A stretch of DNA of 7,151 bases from an uncultured Bacteroidota bacterium (GCA_903847655.1 CAINEG010000192.1:1-7151); one strand, 5' to 3'; positions 1 to 7,151 are shown, numbered from the stretch's first letter. The notes: generated from the sequence alone by a model not told the origin. Numbers and translations are program-made.

Positions 1-1139
1 AAATAATATTTTTCAAAATTTTTAAACTCAGACATAATGGAATGCTGATCCACTGCCAATGGGTTTCTGCTGGAAGTTTTTCCTTCCAAAATATCTGGCG
101 TACCTGTTAAAATAGCCCATACACCTCTGGCAGTTCCATAGGCAGGAGAAAATGCCCTGTTAAAATAGACTCCTTGTTTTTTCATCTCATTAAAATAAGG
201 CGTGGTATTAAGTGGATTGCCCATCATCGAACTTTTGTAAGCAGAAAAAGATTCACATATCACTAAAACAACATTTTTTATTTTAGGCCCAGTCGTGTCA
301 TAGGCCAAAGGGCTATTGATTCTTGAAAATTGAAAACTATTTGCATTCTGTTGATTGCTTGGGATAGACAAATAATTGGCTAACAAACCATAATTATTTT
401 TTATTAAGTTGGTATCTATTTTAGCAGACCTGAAATTAAGCGTACTAAAAAATGATTGCATGGGATTCAATGCCACATTGGCTTTGTAGTCAGTTCCTAA
501 ACTATAGGCATCACTCCATCTTAATGGATATTGGCCTCCTGAATAAACTATATTTCCAATGGCACTATAAATTAGCACAAGAAAGAAAATTATTTGTAGG
601 AATATATTTTTAATCTTACTGTTGGATGATTCGTATTTATTACTGAATGCATAAGTAAAAGAAATTAATTTAAACAAGATAAATTCTATCAATAAAAAAA
701 TTAATCCAATCAAGAAAATAGGATAGGATTGCCACATCATTTGTAAAGAGATAAGCGGATTGTCGATATAGCTTAAAATACTGGCATTTAATCTTTGGTG
801 CACATAAGCATAATGGATAAAGTCTGCCATATAAAAAAACAATAAAAGTGTACCAAAAATCATCCAAATTATTTTCCCTAATTTTTTGCCAAAATTTTGT
901 TTAAATGGATGCACAGGCTTTATGAAGGAAAAAAGTAAAATCAATAACATCACAATGGTAACATACCTAAGATCATATCTAAAGCCTAATCTATAGGCTG
1001 CGCCTAAAATATTGTCCCCTGAAACAGGTGCCTTGAAACGATACACAAAAACTATTCTTAATAGGGTCATCACTAAAAGGAAAAAAAATCCTGATAAAAG
1101 AGTCCAAATAATGGTTTTAGATAGAAATGTTTTTTTCAT
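1..1139 (-). CDS. Membrane-anchored sulfatase / LTA-synthase-like phosphotransferase, C-terminus cut by the window edge
   Basis: My own translation from the ATG at 1139 gives 379 codons with no stop before the window edge. The N-terminus is hydrophobic, with five likely membrane helices at about residues 9-33, 56-74, 89-110, 139-163 and 179-199, followed by a soluble domain from about residue 285. That is the architecture of the LtaS/alkaline-phosphatase-superfamily membrane phosphotransferases. The soluble domain opens with the strand VVLVICESFSAY, whose Glu296 sits where these enzymes bind metal. Thr336 in YGTARG is the likely nucleophile, and LTGTPD follows. The Asp/His metal ligands expected later lie outside the window. 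Family members usually exceed 600 residues, so roughly 40% is missing. By family knowledge the active domain faces the periplasm and transfers or hydrolyses phospho- or sulfo-groups. Bacteroidota lack classical lipoteichoic acid, so the substrate is unknown. The gene starts 10 bp after the NamZ-like gene stops and is probably last or late in that operon. Confidence 0.85.
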   Translation of the reverse strand, partial: MKKTFLSKTIIWTLLSGFFFLLVMTLLRIVFVYRFKAPVSGDNILGAAYRLGFRYDLRYVTIVMLLILLFSFIKPVHPFKQNFGKKLGKIIWMIFGTLLLFFYMADFIHYAYVHQRLNASILSYIDNPLISLQMMWQSYPIFLIGLIFLLIEFILFKLISFTYAFSNKYESSNSKIKNIFLQIIFFLVLIYSAIGNIVYSGGQYPLRWSDAYSLGTDYKANVALNPMQSFFSTLNFRSAKIDTNLIKNNYGLLANYLSIPSNQQNANSFQFSRINSPLAYDTTGPKIKNVVLVICESFSAYKSSMMGNPLNTTPYFNEMKKQGVYFNRAFSPAYGTARGVWAILTGTPDILEGKTSSRNPLAVDQHSIMSEFKNFEKYY

Positions 1140-1149
1140 AATGGAATAG

Positions 1150-2319
1150 TTAATCATACAATAAATAAGGTGCCATTATTTTTTCCCATTGTGTTACTTT
1201 GAGTGCCGATACAACTTTATTTAACCAATCTTTCAGAGGTAAATCAAATAATTTTTCTGCATCTGGTATACCAAGAAGTAAAGATAAATGATTGGCACCA
1301 GATGGATTCACATTGGTGGGATAAGCCTGCCATTTGAAATCTTGTGGGTGGATATCTTTGATTAGTTTTAATAAAATAAGTCCAGTTAAAACTGGATTAA
1401 ATACACTCGGCGCAATTACTTTTATTCTTAACCCTTTGATATCTTCCACTTCATCATCAATGAGCAGGGTCAATCTTAAGTTTTCAATCTTTATATCGTC
1501 TTTCAAAATATTTTGCCAAACCATCACAATGGCTGGCATATTGAACCAACTAGCTCCAATCCATTCAAATGAATAATCCGAACCTCTACCCACAGAAACA
1601 TTGGTCGCCTCAAACAAACATAATCCTGGATAGAGAATGCAGGCTTCAAAATTTTGAAGAGCCGGGGAGGGGTTGATCCATTTAATGTTCCAATCAAAAA
1701 ATAAATCTTCTCTTTTCCAATTTTTACATGGTATCACTTCTAATGCAGCCTTCCAATTTTGACAATCATTAAAATACTTTGCTAATTCTCCAAAGGTGGA
1801 TTGATGTTTGATAGGCATGGGGAACCTGCCAATAAAACTACTTAATGATTGATCTAGCATTGGGCCTTCCACCATGGAGAATAAACCACCCAATGGATTG
1901 GGTCTGTCTAAAATATAAATGGGTAAATTAAATTTTGCAGCCGTTTCAATAAAATAACTCATCGTCCATAAATAAGTATAAAAACGAGTACCAGCATCGG
2001 GTATATCAAAAACCAAAATTTCAATGCCTGTTAAATCTTCTTTGCTGGGCATTAATTTTTCATTGTACAAACTAATGATGGGCAATTGAGTAATGGGGTC
2101 TATTGAATTATTTATTTTAAATCCATCTGCCCCTTTGGTCGAAATACCATGTTCTGGGGAAAATAACAATACAAGGTTAAATCCAGCCTCCATTAAAGCC
2201 TTTCTACTTGACACCCCTTTATTTGTAGTGGCCGCATCATTGGTCAAAAAAGCAATTCTTTTGGTTTTCCAAACTGGAGGCTTGGCTAGTAAAGTATCTA
2301 TTCCAAATTGAATACTCAT
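1150..2319 (-). CDS. namZ: DUF1343 / NamZ-type exo-beta-N-acetylmuramidase homologue
   Basis: This 389-residue protein matches the DUF1343 family (YbbC/NamZ, GH171). Characterised members release MurNAc from the non-reducing ends of peptidoglycan fragments. Family motifs appear in order: AFLTNDAAT (23-31), SPEHG (54-58, with conserved Glu56 as the likely catalytic acid), FDIPDAGTRFYTY (104-116), DRPNPLGG (138-145), EGPML (151-155), SFIGRFPMPIKH (161-172), NPSPAL (216-221) and a YPG...FEATNVSVGRGSD block (230-248). The length is normal for a family member without an export signal. The N-terminus, MSIQFGIDTLLAKPP, shows no signal peptide or lipobox, so the protein is probably cytoplasmic and may act on imported muropeptides rather than on the sacculus. 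The start is fixed by an ATGA overlap with the upstream YkgJ-type gene, which implies translational coupling. The family call is firm. Substrate and location are inferred. Confidence 0.9.
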   Translation of the reverse strand: MSIQFGIDTLLAKPPVWKTKRIAFLTNDAATTNKGVSSRKALMEAGFNLVLLFSPEHGISTKGADGFKINNSIDPITQLPIISLYNEKLMPSKEDLTGIEILVFDIPDAGTRFYTYLWTMSYFIETAAKFNLPIYILDRPNPLGGLFSMVEGPMLDQSLSSFIGRFPMPIKHQSTFGELAKYFNDCQNWKAALEVIPCKNWKREDLFFDWNIKWINPSPALQNFEACILYPGLCLFEATNVSVGRGSDYSFEWIGASWFNMPAIVMVWQNILKDDIKIENLRLTLLIDDEVEDIKGLRIKVIAPSVFNPVLTGLILLKLIKDIHPQDFKWQAYPTNVNPSGANHLSLLLGIPDAEKLFDLPLKDWLNKVVSALKVTQWEKIMAPYLLYD

Positions 2320-2750
2320 TGTAAATTCGATGGCTTAAACTGTAAATTTAATTTCAAATTTTCCATCACATTAAAAATGATGGGGCAACGATCATAATGC
2401 ATATAGGTAGTAAATAGTCTTTTATTAAAATCTGGCACATGAAAAGCAGGAAATTCTCTGCATCCTGCAAAACGATGTTCATAGACACTACAACTATTCT
2501 CCACTAAAAAATGGCAGGGTATAGCATTAATCACCATCCGTCCAGATTCTCCTTTGGATATATAGGCTTCTTCAAAGTCCTCCCTAGATTTACCCAAATG
2601 TTGGGCTAAATTAGTTGCTTCCTCTTCATCGATATTCACCATTAAACTCTTGCAGCAATTACCACAATCGGTACAATTGATCATTAGACTAATGCTTTCG
2701 GAGAGCTCAAACACCGCTTTATCTAATTCCTGACTGTCCACCTGCCTCAA
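2316..2750 (-). CDS. YkgJ-type cysteine-cluster (putative Zn/Fe-chelating) protein; true start probably further upstream
   Basis: The protein carries the hallmark CxxCxxCC cluster (Cys26, Cys29, Cys32, Cys33 in NCTDCGNCC). Further family cysteines follow at 79 (IPCHFL), 87 (SCSVYEHRF), 97 (GCREFP) and 122 (DRCPII). This is the UPF0153/YkgJ pattern, predicted to chelate zinc or iron. No precise function is known to me. The start used here is a TTG at 2750, the only ATG/GTG/TTG codon in the frame. It is probably not the real start: the frame is open back to a stop at 2850-2852 and encodes about 33 more residues (PIVDLDFIKSKAAEL..., then ENDQFQSYLRQ) that resemble the N-terminus of homologues. 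An ATT at 2846 or 2822 could initiate. The gene overlaps the next by four bases (ATGA) and leads the minus-strand operon. The family assignment is strong; the start is uncertain. Confidence 0.85.
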   Translation of the reverse strand: MRQVDSQELDKAVFELSESISLMINCTDCGNCCKSLMVNIDEEEATNLAQHLGKSREDFEEAYISKGESGRMVINAIPCHFLVENSCSVYEHRFAGCREFPAFHVPDFNKRLFTTYMHYDRCPIIFNVMENLKLNLQFKPSNLQ

Positions 2751-2850
2751 ATAGGACTGAAATTGATCATTTTCAGCTGCAAGCTCCGCAGCCTTAGATT
2801 TAATGAAATCTAGGTCAACAATGGGGTATTTTGGGTCAGTTTTAATGCCT

Positions 2851-2858
2851 TAAAGATA
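2851..2858 (-). promoter_or_regulatory. Weak -7-like box for the minus-strand operon
   Basis: On the minus strand these bases read TATCTTTA, seven of eight matches to the Bacteroidota -7 consensus TAnnTTTG. No good TTTG -33 element lies at the expected distance (TGTGG is the nearest), so the call is tentative. If used, transcription would begin within a few bases of the ATT codon at 2846 and the mRNA would be nearly leaderless. Confidence 0.2.
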
Positions 2859-2907
2859 AGAGATTAATCGTTTATCCACATAAAAGGGGGAATTGGTGAG
2901 AAGTAAA

Positions 2908-2938
2908 ATTGGGGTAACCACCGTGCTCATTAAATTTG
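2908..2938 (+). promoter_or_regulatory. Bacteroidota-type promoter upstream of parE
   Basis: TTG at 2909-2911 (within ATTG) is followed after exactly 19 nt by TAAATTTG at 2931-2938, a full match to the TAnnTTTG -7 element used by the primary sigma factor of Bacteroidota. The 19-nt spacing lies inside the usual range. Transcription should start around 2943-2946, giving a 5' leader of about 36-40 nt before the parE ATG. It is the only strong promoter-like site seen before the plus-strand operon. The match is seen in the sequence; activity is inferred. Confidence 0.5.
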
Positions 2939-2949
2939 CAGACGGACAA

Positions 2950-2964
2950 GGGCATTTTTTGCCC
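2950..2964 (+). other. Short perfect hairpin in the parE leader
   Basis: GGGCA at 2950-2954 and TGCCC at 2960-2964 form a perfect 5-bp stem with a five-T loop. It ends 17 nt before the parE ATG, inside the predicted 5' leader. No T-run follows, so it is not a typical terminator. It could tune ribosome access or transcript stability, or be a chance palindrome. Confidence 0.35.
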
Positions 2965-2981
2965 CTAAAGCATTGATAATT

Positions 2982-4877
2982 ATGGCAGAAACTAAGTTAC
3001 CGGTAGAATACAACGAAGACTCAATTAGATCCTTAGATTGGAAAGAACACATTCGTTTAAGACCAGGAATGTACATAGGAAAATTGGGGGATGGTTCGGC
3101 ACCAGACGATGGAATTTATGTGCTGATGAAAGAAGTCATAGACAATTGTATTGATGAACATACCATGGGCTATGGCAAACAAATTGAAATTTCCATTCAA
3201 GACAAAACAGTCACGATTAGAGATTATGGTCGTGGTATTCCTCTTGGAAAAATTGTAGATGTAGTAAGCAAAATTAATACAGGGGCTAAATACGATAGCA
3301 AGGCCTTCCAAAAATCGGTGGGTTTAAATGGAGTTGGTACCAAGGCCGTGAATGCACTAAGTGAAGATTTTTTAGTGACTGCCTTTAGAGAAGGCAAACA
3401 AAGATCAGCCACTTTTAAAAAAGGACAACTGATTCAAGAAACCAAGGAAACTAAAACCACCGAAGCCAATGGTACACTGGTGGTGTTTACGCCCGATAGT
3501 TCCATGTTTAAAAATTTCCATTTTATCAATGAATACATTGATGGGCAATTATGGAACTACTGTTATTTAAATGCTGGCCTAAGTATTCTATTCAATGAAA
3601 AGAAATATGTAAGTAAGAATGGGTTATTGGATTTATTAGAAAGAAAAACCAATCCAGATGAACTTCGCTATCCCATCATTCATTTAAAGGGAGAGGACAT
3701 AGAAGTGGCCTTATCCCATAACAACGATTACGGGGAAGATATTTTTTCTTTTGTCAATGGACAATATACTACCCAAGGGGGTACGCATCAACAAGCATTT
3801 AGAGAAGCCTATGTGAAAGTAATCCGCGATTATTATAAAAAGGATTACGAAGCCTCAGATATAAGAACCAGTATAGTAGCCGCCGTTTCGGTGCGTGTGC
3901 AAGAACCTGTATTTGAAAGTCAAACCAAAACAAAATTAGGTTCGCAAAATGTGGCAGAGGGTGGCCCAAGTATGAAGAATTTTGTGACAGAATTTTTAGC
4001 CAAGGAATTAGACAATTTCTTACACCGTAATCCAGCTACTGCCGAGGCCTTAAAAAAACGCATCGAACAAAACGAACACGAAAGAAAAGAATTAGCAGGC
4101 ATAAAAAAATTAGCGAATGAGCGTGCTAAAAAAGCCAACCTGCATAATAAAAAATTAAGGGATTGTCGCGTGCACTTGAACGACGACTTGCCTACAAAAA
4201 ATAAAGAAATGTTTATTTCCTTACAACAAGGAAGTACTTTGTTTATTACCGAAGGTGACTCTGCCAGTGGAAGTATTACCAAATCACGAAATGTAGATAC
4301 CCAAGCGGTATTTAGTTTAAGAGGTAAACCCTTAAACGCCTTTGGTTTGACCAAAAAAGTGGTGTACGAAAATGAGGAGTTTAATTTATTGCAACATGCT
4401 TTAAATATTGAAGAAGGTTTGGAAGGTTTGCGTTACAATCAAATTGTAATTGCTACCGATGCCGATGTGGATGGGATGCACATACGTTTATTGATTCTTA
4501 CTTTCTTTTTACAATTTTTCCCAGACTTAGTAAAGAAAGGACATGTATTTGTCTTAGAAACCCCATTGTTCCGTGTGCGTAACAAACAAAAAACCATTTA
4601 TTGTTACAACGAGACAGAAAAACAAGCAGCCATGAAAGAATTGGGTACCAAGCCAGAAATTACCAGGTTCAAGGGTTTAGGAGAAATTAGTCCGGAGGAA
4701 TTTGGGAAATTTATCAATGCCGATATTAAATTAGCCCCAGTTATTTTAGAACAAGGAGATCATATTCAACATTTATTAGAATATTATATGGGTAAGAATA
4801 CCCAAGAAAGACAGGACTTTATTATCAATAATTTAAAAGTAGAATTGGACAAAGCGCATGATACACTTAGTATTTAA
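2982..4877 (+). CDS. parE: DNA topoisomerase IV subunit B (ParE)
   Basis: The 631-residue product has the full ATPase-plus-TOPRIM layout and matches ParE length (E. coli ParE is 630; GyrB there is about 800). The GHKL ATPase shows Glu51 (catalytic base) and Asn55 in [17 protein letters not shown] (81-87), the GLNGVGT lid glycines (114-120) and QTK at 314-316 (switch lysine). The TOPRIM domain has EGDSASGS with Glu424, then DADVDG with the metal-binding Asp493, Asp495 and Asp497. The C-terminal [15 protein letters not shown] and MGKNTQERQ motifs are present, so the protein is complete. With ParC it forms the ATP-driven decatenase that separates daughter chromosomes. I chose the ATG at 2982; a TTG at 2973 would add only three residues (MII). 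The last 20 bp overlap the DUF1835 gene. ParE rather than GyrB is supported by motif wording, length and parC three genes downstream. Confidence 0.95.
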   Translation: MAETKLPVEYNEDSIRSLDWKEHIRLRPGMYIGKLGDGSAPDDGIYVLMKEVIDNCIDEHTMGYGKQIEISIQDKTVTIRDYGRGIPLGKIVDVVSKINTGAKYDSKAFQKSVGLNGVGTKAVNALSEDFLVTAFREGKQRSATFKKGQLIQETKETKTTEANGTLVVFTPDSSMFKNFHFINEYIDGQLWNYCYLNAGLSILFNEKKYVSKNGLLDLLERKTNPDELRYPIIHLKGEDIEVALSHNNDYGEDIFSFVNGQYTTQGGTHQQAFREAYVKVIRDYYKKDYEASDIRTSIVAAVSVRVQEPVFESQTKTKLGSQNVAEGGPSMKNFVTEFLAKELDNFLHRNPATAEALKKRIEQNEHERKELAGIKKLANERAKKANLHNKKLRDCRVHLNDDLPTKNKEMFISLQQGSTLFITEGDSASGSITKSRNVDTQAVFSLRGKPLNAFGLTKKVVYENEEFNLLQHALNIEEGLEGLRYNQIVIATDADVDGMHIRLLILTFFLQFFPDLVKKGHVFVLETPLFRVRNKQKTIYCYNETEKQAAMKELGTKPEITRFKGLGEISPEEFGKFINADIKLAPVILEQGDHIQHLLEYYMGKNTQERQDFIINNLKVELDKAHDTLSI

Positions 4878-5688
4878 TCAAGCAAATATAGCAGCCTTAG
4901 AAGCAGCCATTGAATTGGATGAAAGTTTAGCAGGTAAAATTGTAGAAATTAGAGATGATTTTGCAGTTGGCCCCTTGTTAGATATTTATGAAACCGAAGG
5001 CTATCAAGCCAGAAGAACATGGTGGGAACAAGTATTAATGCATTCTCCTTATACAGATCAATTAGCTATTGTAGATGATAAATTAACGGTGCATCAATTA
5101 ATTCAAAGTTTAGAAGAAGATCCTGCAGAAGAAATTTGGATTTGGATGGGACAGAATGCACATGATGTTAGTGGTTATTATTGGTTGATGAGCCAGTTAA
5201 AACCCTATCAAGGCAAATTACAAGTATTGTATTTAAACAATCTTCCTTTTTTAAATGATAAAGGACAATTATTTTATCCTGTACATTTATCTGAAATCCC
5301 TGCGAAAGAATTTATCAAGGCAAAAAAATTAGCCCGACCCATTACATTAAGTGAGTTTGAGTTGGATCCAGATGAATGGAAAAAGACTTGTCAAGAAAAT
5401 GATGGGGTAAGATTTTTAGAAGGTGGTAAAAAATTGGCCAGCATGCCCATTACTTTTTACGATAAAGAAATTTTGTCCTTATTGACTAAAAATGCGCAAA
5501 AACTTCCAAGTGCGCTGGCACATATCTTAAGTAAAATGAAAATTAAAACTGGGGATGCATTTATTGTATATAGATTAAAAGCATTGGCTGAATTGGGTAA
5601 AATAGTTTTGGTGGGCAATTGGGACAAGGGTTGGAAAGACATGGTGGTTCAAATGCCAGGTGGTTCAAGTGTGGTAGTAGAAGATTAA
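4858..5688 (+). CDS. DUF1835 / DUF3658-type protein of unknown function
   Basis: The 276-residue protein has no signal peptide or membrane segment and is probably cytoplasmic. Its N-terminal half resembles DUF1835: [14 protein letters not shown], then [10 protein letters not shown] (31-40), a Trp-rich RRTWWEQV stretch (52-59) and [10 protein letters not shown] (94-103). The C-terminal third resembles DUF3658, with a helical stretch (about 202-230) ending in [17 protein letters not shown] (233-249), possibly a small winged-helix-like unit. No catalytic motif is recognised, and I assign no reaction. The start ATG lies inside parE, giving a 20-bp overlap in a different frame, so translation is probably coupled to parE. 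The cupin gene starts 20 bp after its stop. Its position inside the topoisomerase IV operon hints at coexpression with ParE/ParC but does not prove a shared role. The domain call is from memory of the family pattern. Confidence 0.8.
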   Translation: MIHLVFNQANIAALEAAIELDESLAGKIVEIRDDFAVGPLLDIYETEGYQARRTWWEQVLMHSPYTDQLAIVDDKLTVHQLIQSLEEDPAEEIWIWMGQNAHDVSGYYWLMSQLKPYQGKLQVLYLNNLPFLNDKGQLFYPVHLSEIPAKEFIKAKKLARPITLSEFELDPDEWKKTCQENDGVRFLEGGKKLASMPITFYDKEILSLLTKNAQKLPSALAHILSKMKIKTGDAFIVYRLKALAELGKIVLVGNWDKGWKDMVVQMPGGSSVVVED

Positions 5689-5708
5689 TGGGTGCTTAAA
5701 ATAATTCA

Positions 5709-6077
5709 ATGAGTGTAACAGTTTCAAATATCGATGTAAAAGCAATTGACGAGCGAGGTGCACTGCATTATTTTAGCACCAATAGAACTGGCGAGTTTTT
5801 ATTAGTGTACCGAAATGCAGGGTCGATCAGTGGACAACACTATCATAAGGGTAAATCACCAGGGAAAAACCCGGAAGAAATGCTTTTGGTTCAAGGCACT
5901 TTAACTATGAACTGGAAAAATTTGAAAACCAATGAAACAGGAACAATAGAAGTAACTGCACCCTCAAGAGTAGTCATCGAACCCAATATTTGGCACGAGA
6001 CGATTGCAATGACTGATATTGTTTTTATAGAATTAAATAGTTTAGTAGATGGTAGTGAAGATACTTACCGTCTCTAA
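5709..6077 (+). CDS. Small single-domain cupin protein
   Basis: The 122-residue product fits one cupin beta-barrel. Motif 1 is HYH at residues 44-46, followed by PEEMLLVQG with Glu56/Glu57 and Gly63. Motif 2 is EPNIWHE, with Pro92 and His96. His44, His46, one of the two glutamates and His96 would give the usual 3His-1Glu metal site. The His-to-Glu gap is longer than in the classical motif because of a KGKSPGKNP insertion. No second domain, signal peptide or membrane segment is present. Cupins include sugar isomerases/epimerases, dioxygenases and plain binding proteins, and the sequence does not let me choose. It sits 20 bp after the DUF1835 gene and 12 bp before parC, which suggests the same transcript. 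The start is preceded by A/T-rich sequence without a Shine-Dalgarno, as elsewhere in the window. Confidence 0.8.
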   Translation: MSVTVSNIDVKAIDERGALHYFSTNRTGEFLLVYRNAGSISGQHYHKGKSPGKNPEEMLLVQGTLTMNWKNLKTNETGTIEVTAPSRVVIEPNIWHETIAMTDIVFIELNSLVDGSEDTYRL

Positions 6078-6089
6078 TTAAGTATAAAT

Positions 6090-7151
6090 ATGGCAAAAGA
6101 GAAAAATTTAAGTAGAGTAACAGACAATGAATCGGGTGTTCAAGGCCAATATAAAAATTGGTTTTTGGATTATGCTTCCTATGTTATTTTAGAAAGAGCA
6201 GTTCCTGCGATTGAAGATGGATTAAAACCAGTACAAAGAAGAATCTTGCACGCCATGAAAGAAATGGATGATGGAAGATTTAATAAAGTGGCTAACATCA
6301 TTGGACAAAGTATGCAATACCATCCACATGGAGATGCAAGTATTGGCGATGCCTTGGTCAATATTGGACAAAAAGATATGCTGGTGGAAACCCAAGGTAA
6401 TTGGGGAGATGTAAGAACAGGAGATGATGCCGCAGCAGCAAGATACATCGAAGCACGTTTAAGCAAATTTGCATTAGAAGTTGCCTTCAATGGCAAAACC
6501 ACCGATTGGGCATTAAGTTATGATGGTCGTAAGCAAGAGCCGGTTACGCTTCCAATGAAGTTTCCTTTATTATTAGCGCAAGGGGCAGATGGAATTGCAG
6601 TTGGTTTGTCCACCAAAATATTACCTCATAATTTTTGTGAATTGGCCGAAGCTTCCATCAAACATTTAAGAGGAAGAAAATTTGAATTGTTGCCCGATTT
6701 TCAAACAGGGGGCATGATTGATACTTCGAATTACAATGATGGCAAAAGAGGGGGCAAGGTAAGAGTGCGCGCGCATATTGAAGAGTTTGATAAAAAGACT
6801 TTATTGATTAAAGATGTTCCTTATAGTGTAACTACCACTCAATTAATGGAAAGTATCACCAAGGCCAATGATCAAGGAAAAATTAAAATAAGAAAAGTAA
6901 CAGATGTCACAGCAGCTGAAGTAGAAATTCAGATTGATTTAGCAGCAGGTATTTCTCCCGATATTACCATTGATGCTTTGTACGCCTTTACAGATTGTGA
7001 AATAAGTATATCCCCCAATGCCTGTGTGATTGTGGGTCAAAGACCACAATTCTTAGGGGCTTCCGATTTATTGCTCTGTATGCTTGGCAAAGTCAGCTTG
7101 AAGGGCGCTCTCTTTCACTTAGAGCATAACTGTGTTCATATCAGTAGTGAG
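6090..7151 (+). CDS. parC: DNA topoisomerase IV subunit A (ParC), 3' end missing
   Basis: My translation from the ATG at 6090 is open to the window edge (354 codons). The breakage-reunion domain is clear: LERAVPAIEDGLKPVQRRIL near the N-terminus, HPHGDASIGDAL (78-89), QGNWGD, then AARYIEARLSKFALE with the catalytic Tyr119 that attacks DNA and its preceding Arg118 (E. coli ParC uses Tyr120). DGIAVGLSTKILPHNFCEL and the tower-region sequence to about residue 328 (FTDCEISISPNACVIV, then PQFL) are also normal. Position 83, where E. coli GyrA has the quinolone-contacting Ser, is Ala; the acidic Asp87 is kept. From about residue 329 (base 7074) the expected coiled-coil region (in relatives, a helix leading to a SLEKIFIE-like motif) is replaced by unrelated residues, although the frame stays open. 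With ParE it makes the decatenating enzyme. The gene follows the cupin by 12 bp, after the A/T-rich TAAGTATAAAT. Confidence 0.93.
   Translation, partial: MAKEKNLSRVTDNESGVQGQYKNWFLDYASYVILERAVPAIEDGLKPVQRRILHAMKEMDDGRFNKVANIIGQSMQYHPHGDASIGDALVNIGQKDMLVETQGNWGDVRTGDDAAAARYIEARLSKFALEVAFNGKTTDWALSYDGRKQEPVTLPMKFPLLLAQGADGIAVGLSTKILPHNFCELAEASIKHLRGRKFELLPDFQTGGMIDTSNYNDGKRGGKVRVRAHIEEFDKKTLLIKDVPYSVTTTQLMESITKANDQGKIKIRKVTDVTAAEVEIQIDLAAGISPDITIDALYAFTDCEISISPNACVIVGQRPQFLGASDLLLCMLGKVSLKGALFHLEHNCVHISSE
7074..7151. other. Tail that no longer matches ParC: possible insertion, rearrangement or chimeric contig end
   Basis: Upstream of about 7073 the frame follows ParC closely. From here it reads LCMLGKVSLKGALFHLEHN and so on, which does not resemble the conserved ParC helix I expect. 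Codon choice shifts as well (CTC, GTC, AGC and GGC in place of the AT-rich synonyms used before). Neither of the other two plus frames restores ParC; both contain stops. A small inverted repeat, GCTCT at 7107-7111 and AGAGC at 7121-7125, lies inside. The stretch is too short to identify. It could be the edge of an inserted element, a rearrangement junction or an assembly artefact. Confidence 0.4.

Noticed and set aside
670..867. 65-codon minus-strand reading frame
   Set aside because: It overlaps the membrane region of the sulfatase-like gene in another frame of the same strand. Its composition is what a shifted hydrophobic coding region gives, and no family is recognisable.
2950..2964. Intrinsic terminator between the divergent operons
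   Set aside because: The stem is only 5 bp, the T-run is in the loop rather than after it, and both flanking units read away from this region, so no transcript needs to end here.
2973..2981. TTG start for parE, three codons upstream of the ATG
   Set aside because: It adds only MII, while the ATG at 2982 gives [15 protein letters not shown], a normal ParE beginning.
3920..4354. 144-codon minus-strand reading frame opposite parE
   Set aside because: It lies wholly antisense to well-conserved ParE sequence, its translation looks like the reverse complement of charged helices, and it has no recognisable motif.
6336..6338. Ala at ParC position 83, where E. coli GyrA has the quinolone-contacting Ser, suggesting selected drug resistance
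   Set aside because: As I recall, HPHGDASIGDAL is the ordinary wording in Bacteroidota ParC, so this is a lineage feature rather than evidence of a recent resistance mutation.
6179..6502. 107-codon minus-strand reading frame opposite parC
   Set aside because: It is antisense to the conserved catalytic region of ParC, with no motif or start context of its own.
7074..7151. Intein starting at a Cys inside ParC (residue 330)
   Set aside because: The residues after the Cys (CMLGKVSLKG) do not fit an intein block A, and the site is not the known GyrA intein insertion point near the catalytic Tyr.

Overview
The window is AT-rich, protein-dense bacterial DNA, most likely from a member of the Bacteroidota close to the Chitinophagaceae/Sphingobacteriia. 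Three things point there. The type II topoisomerase subunits have Bacteroidota-style motifs (EGDSASGS and LRGKPLN in ParE, HPHGDASIGDAL in ParC). Start codons are preceded by A/T-rich sequence rather than a clear Shine-Dalgarno. One intergenic promoter fits the Bacteroidota consensus (TTG, 19 nt, TAnnTTTG). Assignment to family level rests on remembered protein resemblance only.

The layout is two divergent transcription units separated by about 130 bp (2852-2981). The minus-strand unit runs leftward: a YkgJ-type cysteine-cluster protein (about 2750, probably up to 2846, down to 2316), then a DUF1343/NamZ-type exo-N-acetylmuramidase homologue (2319-1150, sharing an ATGA overlap with the first gene), then a five-helix membrane sulfatase/LTA-synthase-like protein (1139 down to the window edge, C-terminus missing). 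The overlap and the 10-bp gap indicate one operon, at least two members of which are envelope-related.

The plus-strand unit runs rightward: parE (2982-4877), a DUF1835/DUF3658-type protein overlapping it by 20 bp (4858-5688), a small cupin (5709-6077), and parC (6090 to the window end, incomplete). The two topoisomerase IV subunits, which form the ParC2ParE2 decatenase, therefore bracket two genes with no obvious link to DNA topology. Their tight packing suggests cotranscription.

No mobile element, CRISPR array, tRNA or rRNA was seen. Most of the window is ordinary chromosomal housekeeping sequence. The points most worth a second look are: the last ~78 bases, where the parC frame stays open but stops resembling ParC; the YkgJ gene, whose conserved N-terminus extends upstream with no ATG/GTG start; the non-topoisomerase genes inside the topoisomerase IV operon; and a promoter plus short leader hairpin before parE.
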